Below, piece by piece: positions 25,000 through 33,322 of a stretch of 33,322 nucleotides of DNA. The notes below the pieces were generated by a model. It saw only the letters and a list, made by a program, of their open reading frames with translations. It searched no databases and was not told the DNA's origin. The position numbers were made by a program, and so were the translations under genes. The stretch comes from Rhodospirillales bacterium (GTDB lineage: Bacteria; Pseudomonadota; Alphaproteobacteria; Rhodospirillales; Magnetospirillaceae), in assembly GCA_015654615.1 (NCBI GenBank), contig JAATGN010000407.1, forward strand, positions 1 to 33,322, given 5' to 3'. Each line of letters starts with the position of its first letter. Positions within the stretch are counted from its first letter, which is position 1.

Positions 25000-26313
25000 T
25001 CAGGCGGCAATGGCATCCGAAGACAAAAGGCCGTTGTTGGCAAGGTGACTTCTGATCGCCAATGGCGAGATATCGAAGTGATCGGCCGCCTCTTCAATGG
25101 ATTCGCCGGATATGTCGCCATCGAGGAATGCCTGCAGCGCGCTTATCGGACAAAGGAACTCCGCCGCGAAAGCGCGTTGAACCTTCTGTCGCGCCGTCCT
25201 CGTGTCGGTGGTCGGCAGCCAACGATCCGCGGCGGGAGCCAACAAATGATCGGCGAGGAACCGGGCCGCCTCGAAGCGACGTCCCGGGCTATTCCGTTTG
25301 CGAAAATGCAGCGCCAACCTTTCCGACGCCTCATCCCGCACGGCGAGGCCCATGCGTAGGCGTCCCGGCGTCGGAGCTTCGTCGCGCAATGTCCCGCGCG
25401 GCATGGACAGAATGTCGGAAAGGATTGCGTCCGATACGGGCTCCATCTCCAAAGCCCAGGCTTTTCGGGCATCGCGCGCCAGCAGTCGCCCTCGTTCCCA
25501 AGGCAATCCATTCCGATAGGCCGAATCCTTGAGTGCCTGGGAAAGCGACCCGGGCGATTCGACTTTTCCTTCGATCCCAGACGCGCGGGCCATCTCGACC
25601 ACTTGCTCCAGGGCTCGACCAGGATTCAAGCCGGAACACGCGGGGGCTATCTCGGAAATCGCCGCGTCCCCCGCCTCGGACGAAAGATTCGACAATTCAT
25701 CGATGACCGTCTCCGGCGCCTCCTCGGGATCAAATCCCAGCCGCGCTTCCAAGCGACGATAAAGAGAGGCTTCCGGATCCCTGCGCTCATCCAGCACGTC
25801 CCGCCACAAGCCATGCAGATCGGTATCGCGCTCACCCACCTTGGTTAGTCGTTGCAATACCAAACCCACAAAGCCGTCCACCGTTTGTTCAAATTCGCGG
25901 GCAGGTACCGAACTTTTGAATCCCGCCAGGTAACGGATGGGTTCGATGGCAGTTGGCTCGCTCGGACGGCAAAGCACCTCTATGTTTTCGCCGTCGGATT
26001 CGAAAGTCAGCCGCGGCCACAGGAACCCGCCCCCCACGGCCGCCATGTGGTGCGCCATCCGCCAACCGACCGATGGGATGGCGTCACGAGCCGGTTCCCA
26101 ACGAAGTCGCCACCATGAAGATGCGAACCAAAGTGCCAGGGGATAGGCGGAGAGGCGAATTTCCTCATCAACCGACTGGGACCAGCTATCGATGACCGAG
26201 GTGGCAACATGGCCATCGAAGGCGATCCGCAGGAAAGCCGAGGTCTGCCGCACCTCCTCGGCCCCATGATTGGCCGACTTCCATTTGGCCTCAATCCGGA
26301 ACCCGCTACTCAT
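25000..26313 (-). CDS. ImmA/IrrE-like protein with a degenerate zinc site
   Basis: 437 residues. The C-terminal third looks like an ImmA/IrrE metallopeptidase: a helix RRFEAARFLADHLLAP where the family has RF-x-LAHELGH-x-L, then QKVQRAFAAEFLCPISAL, then the helix-turn-helix-like tail EEAADHFDISPLAIRSHLAN. The HExxH zinc residues are replaced (R, F and D in those places), so it is probably not an active protease. The N-terminal 300 residues are not recognised; they are Glu/Trp-rich near the start and without membrane segments, so cytoplasmic. ATG at 26313 overlaps the stop of the preceding gene as ATGA, which outweighs the ATG 12 bases upstream. Function unknown; a sensor, regulator or defence role is possible. 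Confidence 0.6.
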   Translation of the reverse strand: MSSGFRIEAKWKSANHGAEEVRQTSAFLRIAFDGHVATSVIDSWSQSVDEEIRLSAYPLALWFASSWWRLRWEPARDAIPSVGWRMAHHMAAVGGGFLWPRLTFESDGENIEVLCRPSEPTAIEPIRYLAGFKSSVPAREFEQTVDGFVGLVLQRLTKVGERDTDLHGLWRDVLDERRDPEASLYRRLEARLGFDPEEAPETVIDELSNLSSEAGDAAISEIAPACSGLNPGRALEQVVEMARASGIEGKVESPGSLSQALKDSAYRNGLPWERGRLLARDARKAWALEMEPVSDAILSDILSMPRGTLRDEAPTPGRLRMGLAVRDEASERLALHFRKRNSPGRRFEAARFLADHLLAPAADRWLPTTDTRTARQKVQRAFAAEFLCPISALQAFLDGDISGESIEEAADHFDISPLAIRSHLANNGLLSSDAIAA

Positions 26314-26696
26314 CGTCTTTTCCATCGCGCGAGGACGACGTCGCGAAGGGGATCGTCGGACAACATCGGATAGCCGTGATAGGCGCCTATCTCGCGATTT
26401 TCCAACATAGCCTCCATCGGCACGTCGTCTTCGGTTACAGCCCAGACATTCTGAGGCCAGCCGTTGCGGACTTGAAGGCTGGCCAGTCCCCGCCGCAGTC
26501 CGTCTTTCAGAAGTGCCGTGGCGACGGCTCGGTTGAACACCTGCGCCTCGTCACACAGCGTTTTCCCCTGCCTGGGGTCGCTCGGCGGGCTGAGATCGAA
26601 ATCGCCAGGATTGCGTTTGTGCTCGGGATTGCCGCAATAACTCGCTTGCTCCGCCAGTCGGACGAGCGCCTGTTTCTCGTGCGCAGTCGCCGGCAC
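26310..26696 (-). CDS. Small conserved-looking protein of unknown function, paired with the ImmA/IrrE-like gene
   Basis: 128 residues if GTG 26696 is used. I do not recognise a named family. Visible features are a Cys-containing CGNPEHKRNPGDFDLSPPSD, a KTLCDEAQ segment, a WPQNVWAV strand, and a C-terminal GAYHGYPMLSDDPLRDVVLA. It is soluble, with no signal peptide. Twelve in-frame codons starting at ATG 26741 read MRKRKVANQKRQ and are then cut by TAG at 26703-26705; the sequence continues in frame as RFVPATAHEK. So the gene may have lost its true start by a nonsense change, restart at the GTG 6 bases after the TAG, or be read through. The stop overlaps the next gene by ATGA, so the two are a unit. 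Confidence 0.6.
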   Translation of the reverse strand: MPATAHEKQALVRLAEQASYCGNPEHKRNPGDFDLSPPSDPRQGKTLCDEAQVFNRAVATALLKDGLRRGLASLQVRNGWPQNVWAVTEDDVPMEAMLENREIGAYHGYPMLSDDPLRDVVLARWKRR

Positions 26697-26925
26697 GAAC
26701 CGCTATTGGCGTTTCTGATTGGCAACCTTCCGCTTTCTCATTGTCCGTGATTTTTACCACATCATGCCCGGAGTCCCATCACAAACAAACGGGGGCCATG
26801 CACCTCCACACTCTCTCAGCCATTTCTCGAGGCGCCAGCCAGCCGGTACGGAACGCGCAATGACGGCGGCGAGGAGACACGAAGCGGAAGATTGGTCTGT
26901 TCCCGGATTTCGGGGCCGGGATTGG

Positions 26926-26949
26926 AAAAGGGGCCGCCGAAGCAGCCCC
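26926..26949 (-). terminator. Rho-independent terminator after eno
   Basis: On the minus strand, GGGGCTGC, loop TTCG, GCGGCCCC with one internal mismatch, then TTTT (26926-26929). It lies 16 bases past the eno stop, so the downstream pair probably uses its own promoter in 26742-26925. That interval holds no supported gene. Confidence 0.75.
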
Positions 26950-26965
26950 TTTCATGTCGTCGCCG

Positions 26966-28261
<1,296 letters not shown>

Positions 28262-28273
28262 CTAGGAAAAATG

Positions 28274-29119
28274 TCAAAAATGATGAAGAGGCCTGGCTTT
28301 GGCCAATCGATCGAAGGCGACCAGGGTGGCGATAAAATCCGGCATCGCGGCCAGCGGAATCATGTTCGGCCCGTCGGAGGGCGCGGTATCGGGGTTCTCA
28401 TGGGCCTCGGCGAAGACCGCGGCGACGCCGATGGAAACGGCGGCGCGGGCCAGGACGGGCGCGAATTCCCGCTGGCCGCCGGAACTGCCGCCCAGGCCGC
28501 CCGGCTGTTGCACCGAATGGGTCGCATCGAACACCACCGGACAGCCGGTCCGCGCCATGATCGGCAGGCTGCGCATGTCGGTGACCAAGGTGTTGTAGCC
28601 GAAACTGGCGCCGCGTTCGCACAGCATGACGCGGTCGTTGCCGGTGCTTTCGATCTTCTCCGCGACATGGACCATGTCCCAGGGGGCCAGGAACTGACCC
28701 TTCTTGACATTGATCGCCCGCCCGGTGGCCCCGGCCGCCAACAACAGATCGGTCTGGCGGCAGAGGAAGGCCGGGATTTGCAGAACATCGACGACTTCGG
28801 CAACCGGGGCGCATTGCCCGGCATTGTGGACATCGGTCAGGACCGGGATCCCCAGGCTTTCGCGGATTTCGGCGAAGATCGGCAACGCGGCCGTCAGACC
28901 GACGCCGCGTTCACCGGCCACGCTGGTCCGATTTGCCTTGTCGAAGGAGGTCTTGTAGATCAGCCCGACCCCTTCCCTGTCGCACATATCCTTGAGCCTG
29001 AGCGCCGTTTCCAGCGCATGTTCGCGGCTTTCCAGCTGGCAGGGCCCGGCGATCAGCACGAAGGGAAGGTCATTGCCGAGGCGAAGAGAGCCGATGGTGA
29101 TGTGACGGGCTTGAGTCAT
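28274..29119 (-). CDS. kdsA: 3-deoxy-8-phosphooctulonate synthase (KDO-8-phosphate synthase)
   Basis: 281 residues. It joins phosphoenolpyruvate and arabinose 5-phosphate to make KDO-8-P for the lipopolysaccharide inner core. FVLIAGPCQLESREHALETA opens the barrel. YKTSFDKANRTS, FDATHSVQQPGG and VFAEAHENPDTAPSDGPNM follow, all typical. Cys27 in AGPC lies where metal-independent enzymes such as the E. coli one have Asn, and the later His, Glu and Asp are present, so this belongs to the metal-dependent class. It follows pyrG by 7 bases. Its substrate phosphoenolpyruvate is made by the next gene, eno. Confidence 0.95.
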   Translation of the reverse strand: MTQARHITIGSLRLGNDLPFVLIAGPCQLESREHALETALRLKDMCDREGVGLIYKTSFDKANRTSVAGERGVGLTAALPIFAEIRESLGIPVLTDVHNAGQCAPVAEVVDVLQIPAFLCRQTDLLLAAGATGRAINVKKGQFLAPWDMVHVAEKIESTGNDRVMLCERGASFGYNTLVTDMRSLPIMARTGCPVVFDATHSVQQPGGLGGSSGGQREFAPVLARAAVSIGVAAVFAEAHENPDTAPSDGPNMIPLAAMPDFIATLVAFDRLAKARPLHHF

Positions 29120-29126
29120 GAAGGAC

Positions 29127-30761
<1,635 letters not shown>

Positions 30762-30815
30762 TTACAATACACCAGAGGCCGGCCACGCCCAAGAGGGGGT
30801 GATACCGTCACAGTC

Positions 30816-30851
30816 AAAAAAAGAGAGAGGCGTCATTTCTGAGGCCTCTCT
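30816..30851 (-). terminator. Terminator between secG and pyrG
   Basis: On the minus strand, AGAGAGGC (30844-30851) and GCCTCTCT (30824-30831) form an 8-bp stem with a 12-base loop, followed by a run of seven T (30816-30822). It lies 18 bases after the secG stop and about 60 before the pyrG start, so pyrG may depend on readthrough or its own promoter. Confidence 0.75.
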
Positions 30852-30868
30852 GGCGGGATGAGCCGGAC

Positions 30869-31183
30869 TTACCGGCTGAGCGGTGCGGCGGGCGCCGTCG
30901 GCGCGGCCGGAATGGCGGGTGCGGTCGTCGCCGGCGCGTTGTCCATGATGGAACTGGGCTGGCTGCGCGAATTGGCGATCAGGGCCAGAGCGAGGCTGGT
31001 CATGAAGAAGCCGGTGGCGAGAATGCCCGTGGTCCGGGTCAGCAGATTGCCCGCCGCCCGGCCCGTCATCACGCCGCCGCCGCCGCCGATGCCGAGCGCC
31101 CCGCCTTCACTGCGCTGCAGGAGAATGACGCCGACCAGGCCGAGGGCGATCAGGAGATGGATGACGAGCAGAACGTTCAGCAT
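30869..31183 (-). CDS. secG: Preprotein translocase subunit SecG
   Basis: 104 residues. The first membrane segment is VLLVIHLLIALGLVGVILLQ, followed by the characteristic RSEGGALGIGGGGG loop with GRAAGNLLTRTTGILATGFF and the second membrane segment. A Pro/Ala-rich C-terminal tail follows, as in alphaproteobacterial SecG. It assists SecYE-dependent export. GGTGG lies before the ATG. tpiA, which I recall as the usual upstream neighbour in related genomes, is absent here. Confidence 0.93.
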   Translation of the reverse strand: MLNVLLVIHLLIALGLVGVILLQRSEGGALGIGGGGGVMTGRAAGNLLTRTTGILATGFFMTSLALALIANSRSQPSSIMDNAPATTAPAIPAAPTAPAAPLSR

Positions 31184-31431
31184 GCGACCACCAAAAAGGA
31201 ATTTTCCCCGTCACACGACAGGGAAACGAGAGATTGGGGCCTTTTTATTCGTCCCGGCCGCCCAAGGCAAGACGCCAATGCAGCGGAGCCGAGGAATCTC
31301 TCGAAGGAACGATCCGCGGCCCCACCGGGCCAAGTGACGATTCCGATGAAAAAACAAGACGTTGCCGCAAATGCCGCGCGCCCGTTTCCCGATCCCCCCG
31401 ATCGCGACATTCGTATCGGAAGCGCCCGCCT
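31184..31431. other. Gap between secG and bfd
   Basis: About 250 bases with no gene supported on either strand; short frames here have no recognisable features. It should contain the secG promoter and the end of the bfd transcript, but no clear hairpin or -35/-10 pair was identified. Confidence 0.4.
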
Positions 31432-31662
31432 TCAGCGGTCTTCGCGGTGGCACATGCGGACCGCCGGCGCGGCGTCGTCGGCGTGGCGGCGCTCGCAGGC
31501 CGGTCCGCCGCACTCCATCGCCCCGCGCATCGACGTCATGCATCGACCGCATTGCGGTTTCACGCCGAAATGCCGGAAGACTTCGCTGTGCGTCGCGGCG
31601 CCGGCGGCTTCGGCGGAACGCACATCGCCGTCGGTCAGGGCATGGCAGATACAAATGTACAT
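31432..31662 (-). CDS. bfd: Bacterioferritin-associated ferredoxin
   Basis: 76 residues from the ATG at 31662. The [2Fe-2S] ligands are Cys4, Cys6, Cys38 and Cys41 (CICHALTDGDV ... KPQCGRCM), the exact C-x-C-x31-C-x2-C of Bfd. Bfd reduces the iron core of bacterioferritin through its haem and releases Fe(II). The tail after residue 45 has three more Cys and is not part of the usual fold. GAGGAG lies 11 bases before the ATG; a longer frame from 31695 adds an Arg-rich stretch without similarity. It is divergent from two bfr genes, with a Fur-like box between. Confidence 0.93.
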   Translation of the reverse strand: MYICICHALTDGDVRSAEAAGAATHSEVFRHFGVKPQCGRCMTSMRGAMECGGPACERRHADDAAPAVRMCHREDR

Positions 31663-31725
31663 GAAGAACCGATCTCCTCGACGGCGCCGGCTCAAGGGCG
31701 ATCACCGAACCCATTGCGCGGCCAA

Positions 31726-31742
31726 TTGCGAATGATTCGTAA
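31726..31742. promoter_or_regulatory. Fur/Mur-like box between bfd and bfr
   Basis: TTGCGAATGATTCGTAA, a 17-base inverted repeat with matching arms at 7 of 8 positions around a central base. It resembles the TGC-AAT-n-ATT-GCA pattern described for alphaproteobacterial Fur/Mur. It lies 64 bases from the bfd start, fitting iron repression of bfd. Confidence 0.5.
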
Positions 31743-31840
31743 CTTACCGTTATTATCGCAGAAATGCGAGGGGTTCTTAATCGCACATTGCATTTTTTCG
31801 CAATGCTATAAAACCGTCGACTTTTTGCGTTTCCGAGTGC

Positions 31841-31871
31841 ACCCTTTCTTTATTGTTTTTTAAGAAAGGGT
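31841..31871 (+). promoter_or_regulatory. Hairpin sequestering the bfr ribosome-binding site
   Basis: ACCCTTTCTT (31841-31850) pairs perfectly with AAGAAAGGGT (31862-31871) around an 11-base loop rich in T. The 3' arm is the ribosome-binding site of the gene starting at 31877. Folding would hide it, so opening the stem could control translation. The stem is AT-rich, hence of moderate stability. Confidence 0.55.
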
Positions 31872-31876
31872 CACCG

Positions 31877-32362
31877 ATGCAGGGAAAAAAATCGGTCATC
31901 CAGGAGCTGAACAAGCTGCTCACCGGTGAACTGACCGCCGCCGACCAATATTTCGTCCATTCGCGCATGTATGAGAACTGGGGCTTTTCCCAGCTTTATC
32001 AGCATGCCGAACACGAACGCATCGAGGAATTGGAGCATGCCGCCCTGCTCATCCGCCGCATCCTTTTTCTCGAAGGAACGCCGGACGTCGCCTCGCGCTC
32101 GCCTTTGACCATCGGGACCACCGTCCCGGACATGCTCAAGGCCGACCTGGCCTATGAAGGCCAGGTGATCGCCGCCCTGAAAAGCGCCATCGTTCTTTGC
32201 GAAACCGAGCAGGATTTCGAAACGCGGCGCATCCTGGTCAAATTGCTGGAAGACACGGAAGAAGACCATACCTATTGGCTCGAACAGCAGTTGGGACTGA
32301 TCGACAAGATCGGCTTGGCGAATTATCTGCAGTCCGCCACCGGTTCGGACCTTGGTACCTAG
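31877..32362 (+). CDS. bfr: Bacterioferritin subunit with ferroxidase centre, no haem methionine
   Basis: 161 residues, a four-helix ferritin. The six di-iron ligands of E. coli Bfr are all present: Glu18, Glu51, His54, Glu94, Glu128 and His131 (the last two shifted by one residue by an insertion). The haem-binding Met52 is replaced by Leu52. It should oxidise Fe(II) and store iron but not bind haem in its own homodimer. ATG at 31877 has AAGAAAGGG upstream, inside a hairpin; an in-frame ATG at 31853 lies in that hairpin loop. A second bfr gene with the reverse pattern follows after 81 bases, implying a mixed 24-mer. Confidence 0.93.
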   Translation: MQGKKSVIQELNKLLTGELTAADQYFVHSRMYENWGFSQLYQHAEHERIEELEHAALLIRRILFLEGTPDVASRSPLTIGTTVPDMLKADLAYEGQVIAALKSAIVLCETEQDFETRRILVKLLEDTEEDHTYWLEQQLGLIDKIGLANYLQSATGSDLGT

Positions 32363-32443
32363 GCAAGAATTCGGTGGGGCCGGATCGCCGGCAGGCAGAC
32401 CGGCGCCACCGCGTTTTTCCGTCCTGAGCGAGGGAGCGCAACG

Positions 32444-32923
32444 ATGAAGGCGAGCAAGGGAATCAACGGGCATCTGAACAAGGTGCTGCGTCATTATCTG
32501 ACCGGCATCAATCAATATTTCCTGCATGCCCGCATGTTGAAGAACTGGGGATTCCAAGGTCTCGGCAAGCGCGAATACAAAGCGTCGATCGCGCTGATGA
32601 AGGAAGCCGACGAACTGATCGAACGCATCCTGTTTCTGGAGGGCCTGCCCAATCTGCAGGATCTGGGAAAACTGCTGATCGGCGAGGACGTCCCCGAAAT
32701 CCTGAAAAACGACCTCGAACGCGAAACCGCCGCGCGGGCCGAGTTGGTCATAACCATCGCCAAGACCGAGGAATCGCAGGATTTCGTCAGCCGCGACCTG
32801 CTGACCGAAATGCTCGAAGAAACGGAGGAACGCATCGACTTCTACGAGACCCAGATCGATCTTCTGGGAAAAGTGGGCCGGGAAAACTATCTGCAGTCCG
32901 CCGTCGGCGAAATCGACGATTAG
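32444..32923 (+). CDS. bfr: Bacterioferritin subunit with haem methionine, ferroxidase centre lost
   Basis: 159 residues, close to E. coli Bfr over [20 protein letters not shown] and [18 protein letters not shown]. Met52, the haem ligand, is kept (ALMKEAD). Of the di-iron ligands, Glu18 is Tyr, Glu51 is Leu, His54 is Glu, Glu127 is Thr and His130 is Arg; only Glu94 remains. So this subunit can bring haem but not oxidise iron by itself. Together with the upstream subunit it should make a complete heteromeric bacterioferritin, with Bfd as the electron donor. GAGGGAGC precedes the ATG. No terminator hairpin with a T-run is seen downstream. Confidence 0.93.
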   Translation: MKASKGINGHLNKVLRHYLTGINQYFLHARMLKNWGFQGLGKREYKASIALMKEADELIERILFLEGLPNLQDLGKLLIGEDVPEILKNDLERETAARAELVITIAKTEESQDFVSRDLLTEMLEETEERIDFYETQIDLLGKVGRENYLQSAVGEIDD

Positions 32924-32978
32924 CTGTTGGGCTCGTTTCGCCCCCTCGTCTTATCGATCCCTGAATGAATAAGGAAAA

Positions 32979-33056
32979 GTGGCACCGGCGTCCCTGCCGG
33001 TGTCCGCCGCTGGCGCGGCGGAGTCTTTTCTCCACCGGCAGGGACGCCGGTGCCAC
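32979..33056. repeat. Perfect 24-bp inverted repeat of the GTGGCACCGGCG family
   Basis: Arms at 32979-33002 and 33033-33056 are exact reverse complements (GTGGCACCGGCG ... CCACGG-type ends). The 30-base loop contains a smaller hairpin CCGCC/GGCGG. Relatives are at 2265-2292 and 21009-21133. Confidence 0.8.
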
Positions 33057-33072
33057 CGAACTCTTTTCCTCT

Positions 33073-33099
33073 TTAGAGCCCGTTAAAAATTAACCGCTC
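33073..33099. repeat. AGAGC...GCTCT hairpin
   Basis: AGAGCCCGTTAA and TTAACCGCTCT pair with one or two mismatches. It has the same AGAGC/GCTCT ends as repeats A and C. Confidence 0.45.
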
Positions 33100-33106
33100 T
33101 ATTTAT

Positions 33107-33245
33107 GAAATCGTCATTGCGCGTTCCGCACCGACCGAGGTCGCCCCTCCTGGGTGAAAATGCCGTCACTGCGAGCGCAGCGAAGCAGTCCAGGACAGCC
33201 TGGCACTCTGGATTGCCGCGTCGCTTCGCTCCTCGCAATGACGGC
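33107..33245. repeat. TCATTGCGAG...CAATGACGG type intergenic repeat
   Basis: GCCGTCACTGCGAGCGCAGC (about 33170) pairs with a right half ending CTCGCAATGACGGC (about 33245), with GTCCAG/CTGGAT closer in. This type of palindromic repeat occurs in many proteobacterial genomes. The minus-strand peptide across it (SLRGAKRRGNPE) is a well-known false translation. Confidence 0.6.
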
Positions 33246-33255
33246 GTTTTCTTGT

Positions 33256-33322
33256 TAGAGCGGTTTGCGACCAAACGGGATCAATCCCTGTACCCTCGCC
33301 CCGGCGAAAGAGCTTGTGACGC
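33256..33322. repeat. Start of a repeat C composite, cut by the window edge
   Basis: TAGAGCGGTTTGCGACCAAA and the following 45 bases closely match the reverse complement of 21140-21208, including CAATCCCTGTACC and GCTTGTGA. The rest lies outside the window. Confidence 0.7.

Noticed and set aside
25913-25922. GGTACCGAACT-like partial match to the TetR operator
   Set aside because: Only the left half matches; it lies inside the ImmA/IrrE-like gene and lacks the right half and promoter elements.
31211-31786. Possible gene between secG and bfd, such as a displaced tpiA
   Set aside because: The frame overlaps bfd and has no triosephosphate isomerase motifs; the composition is that of a shadow.
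33083-33274. 63-codon minus-strand frame with SLRGAKRRGNPE
   Set aside because: This is a translation of an intergenic palindromic repeat and not a gene.

Overview
The window reads as chromosomal DNA of a high-GC alphaproteobacterium, most likely Rhodospirillales and near the Magnetospirillum/Rhodospirillum group. This is an inference from gene content: the secG-pyrG-kdsA-eno and pdhA-pdhB-pdhC-lpd-lipA-coq10 blocks, an E1-beta subunit carrying its own lipoyl domain, a hopanoid cyclase, a HiPIP, and a paired heteromeric bacterioferritin. No rRNA, tRNA, CRISPR array or transposase was seen.

Left third (1-12 kb): envelope and efflux. The 5' end of a squalene-hopene cyclase gene runs off the left edge on the minus strand. 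Divergent from it are a phytanoyl-CoA-dioxygenase-like enzyme and a PagL-like lipid A deacylase. Next come mlaA and mlaC/hpnM (minus), a complete three-gene RND efflux operon (minus), and a divergent TetR regulator overlapping a tandem universal stress protein gene (plus). The same 23-bp imperfect palindrome occurs three times, ahead of the hopanoid cyclase, ahead of mlaA, and between the RND operon and tetR. I read this as one TetR-controlled regulon linking hopanoid synthesis, outer-membrane lipid traffic and efflux. It is the main candidate for an undescribed system here.

Middle (12-21 kb): pgpA and pncC (plus), then a minus-strand run: HiPIP, coq10, lipA, a GxxExxY protein gene bounded by inverted repeats, lpd, pdhC, pdhB, pdhA. 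This makes the pyruvate dehydrogenase complex together with the lipoate synthase that matures it.

21-27 kb: ftsB, then an accessory block between ftsB and eno, which I believe (from memory of related genomes) are normally neighbours. It holds a serine-glyoxylate aminotransferase plus an MFS transporter (plus strand), and a minus-strand pair made of a small conserved protein with an in-frame TAG near its start and an ImmA/IrrE-like protein that lacks the HExxH zinc site.

Right (27-33.3 kb): eno, kdsA, pyrG and secG (minus). Then an iron-storage locus: bfd (minus), divergent from two bfr genes that split the ferroxidase and haem-binding residues between them, with a Fur-like box and a hairpin that hides the first bfr ribosome-binding site.

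Intergenic spaces carry several families of structured repeats that begin TAGAGCG and end CGCTCTA, or contain GTGGCACCGGCGTCC. Some supply the stop codon of the gene they follow. Many long open frames opposite the GC-rich genes are shadows and were left out.
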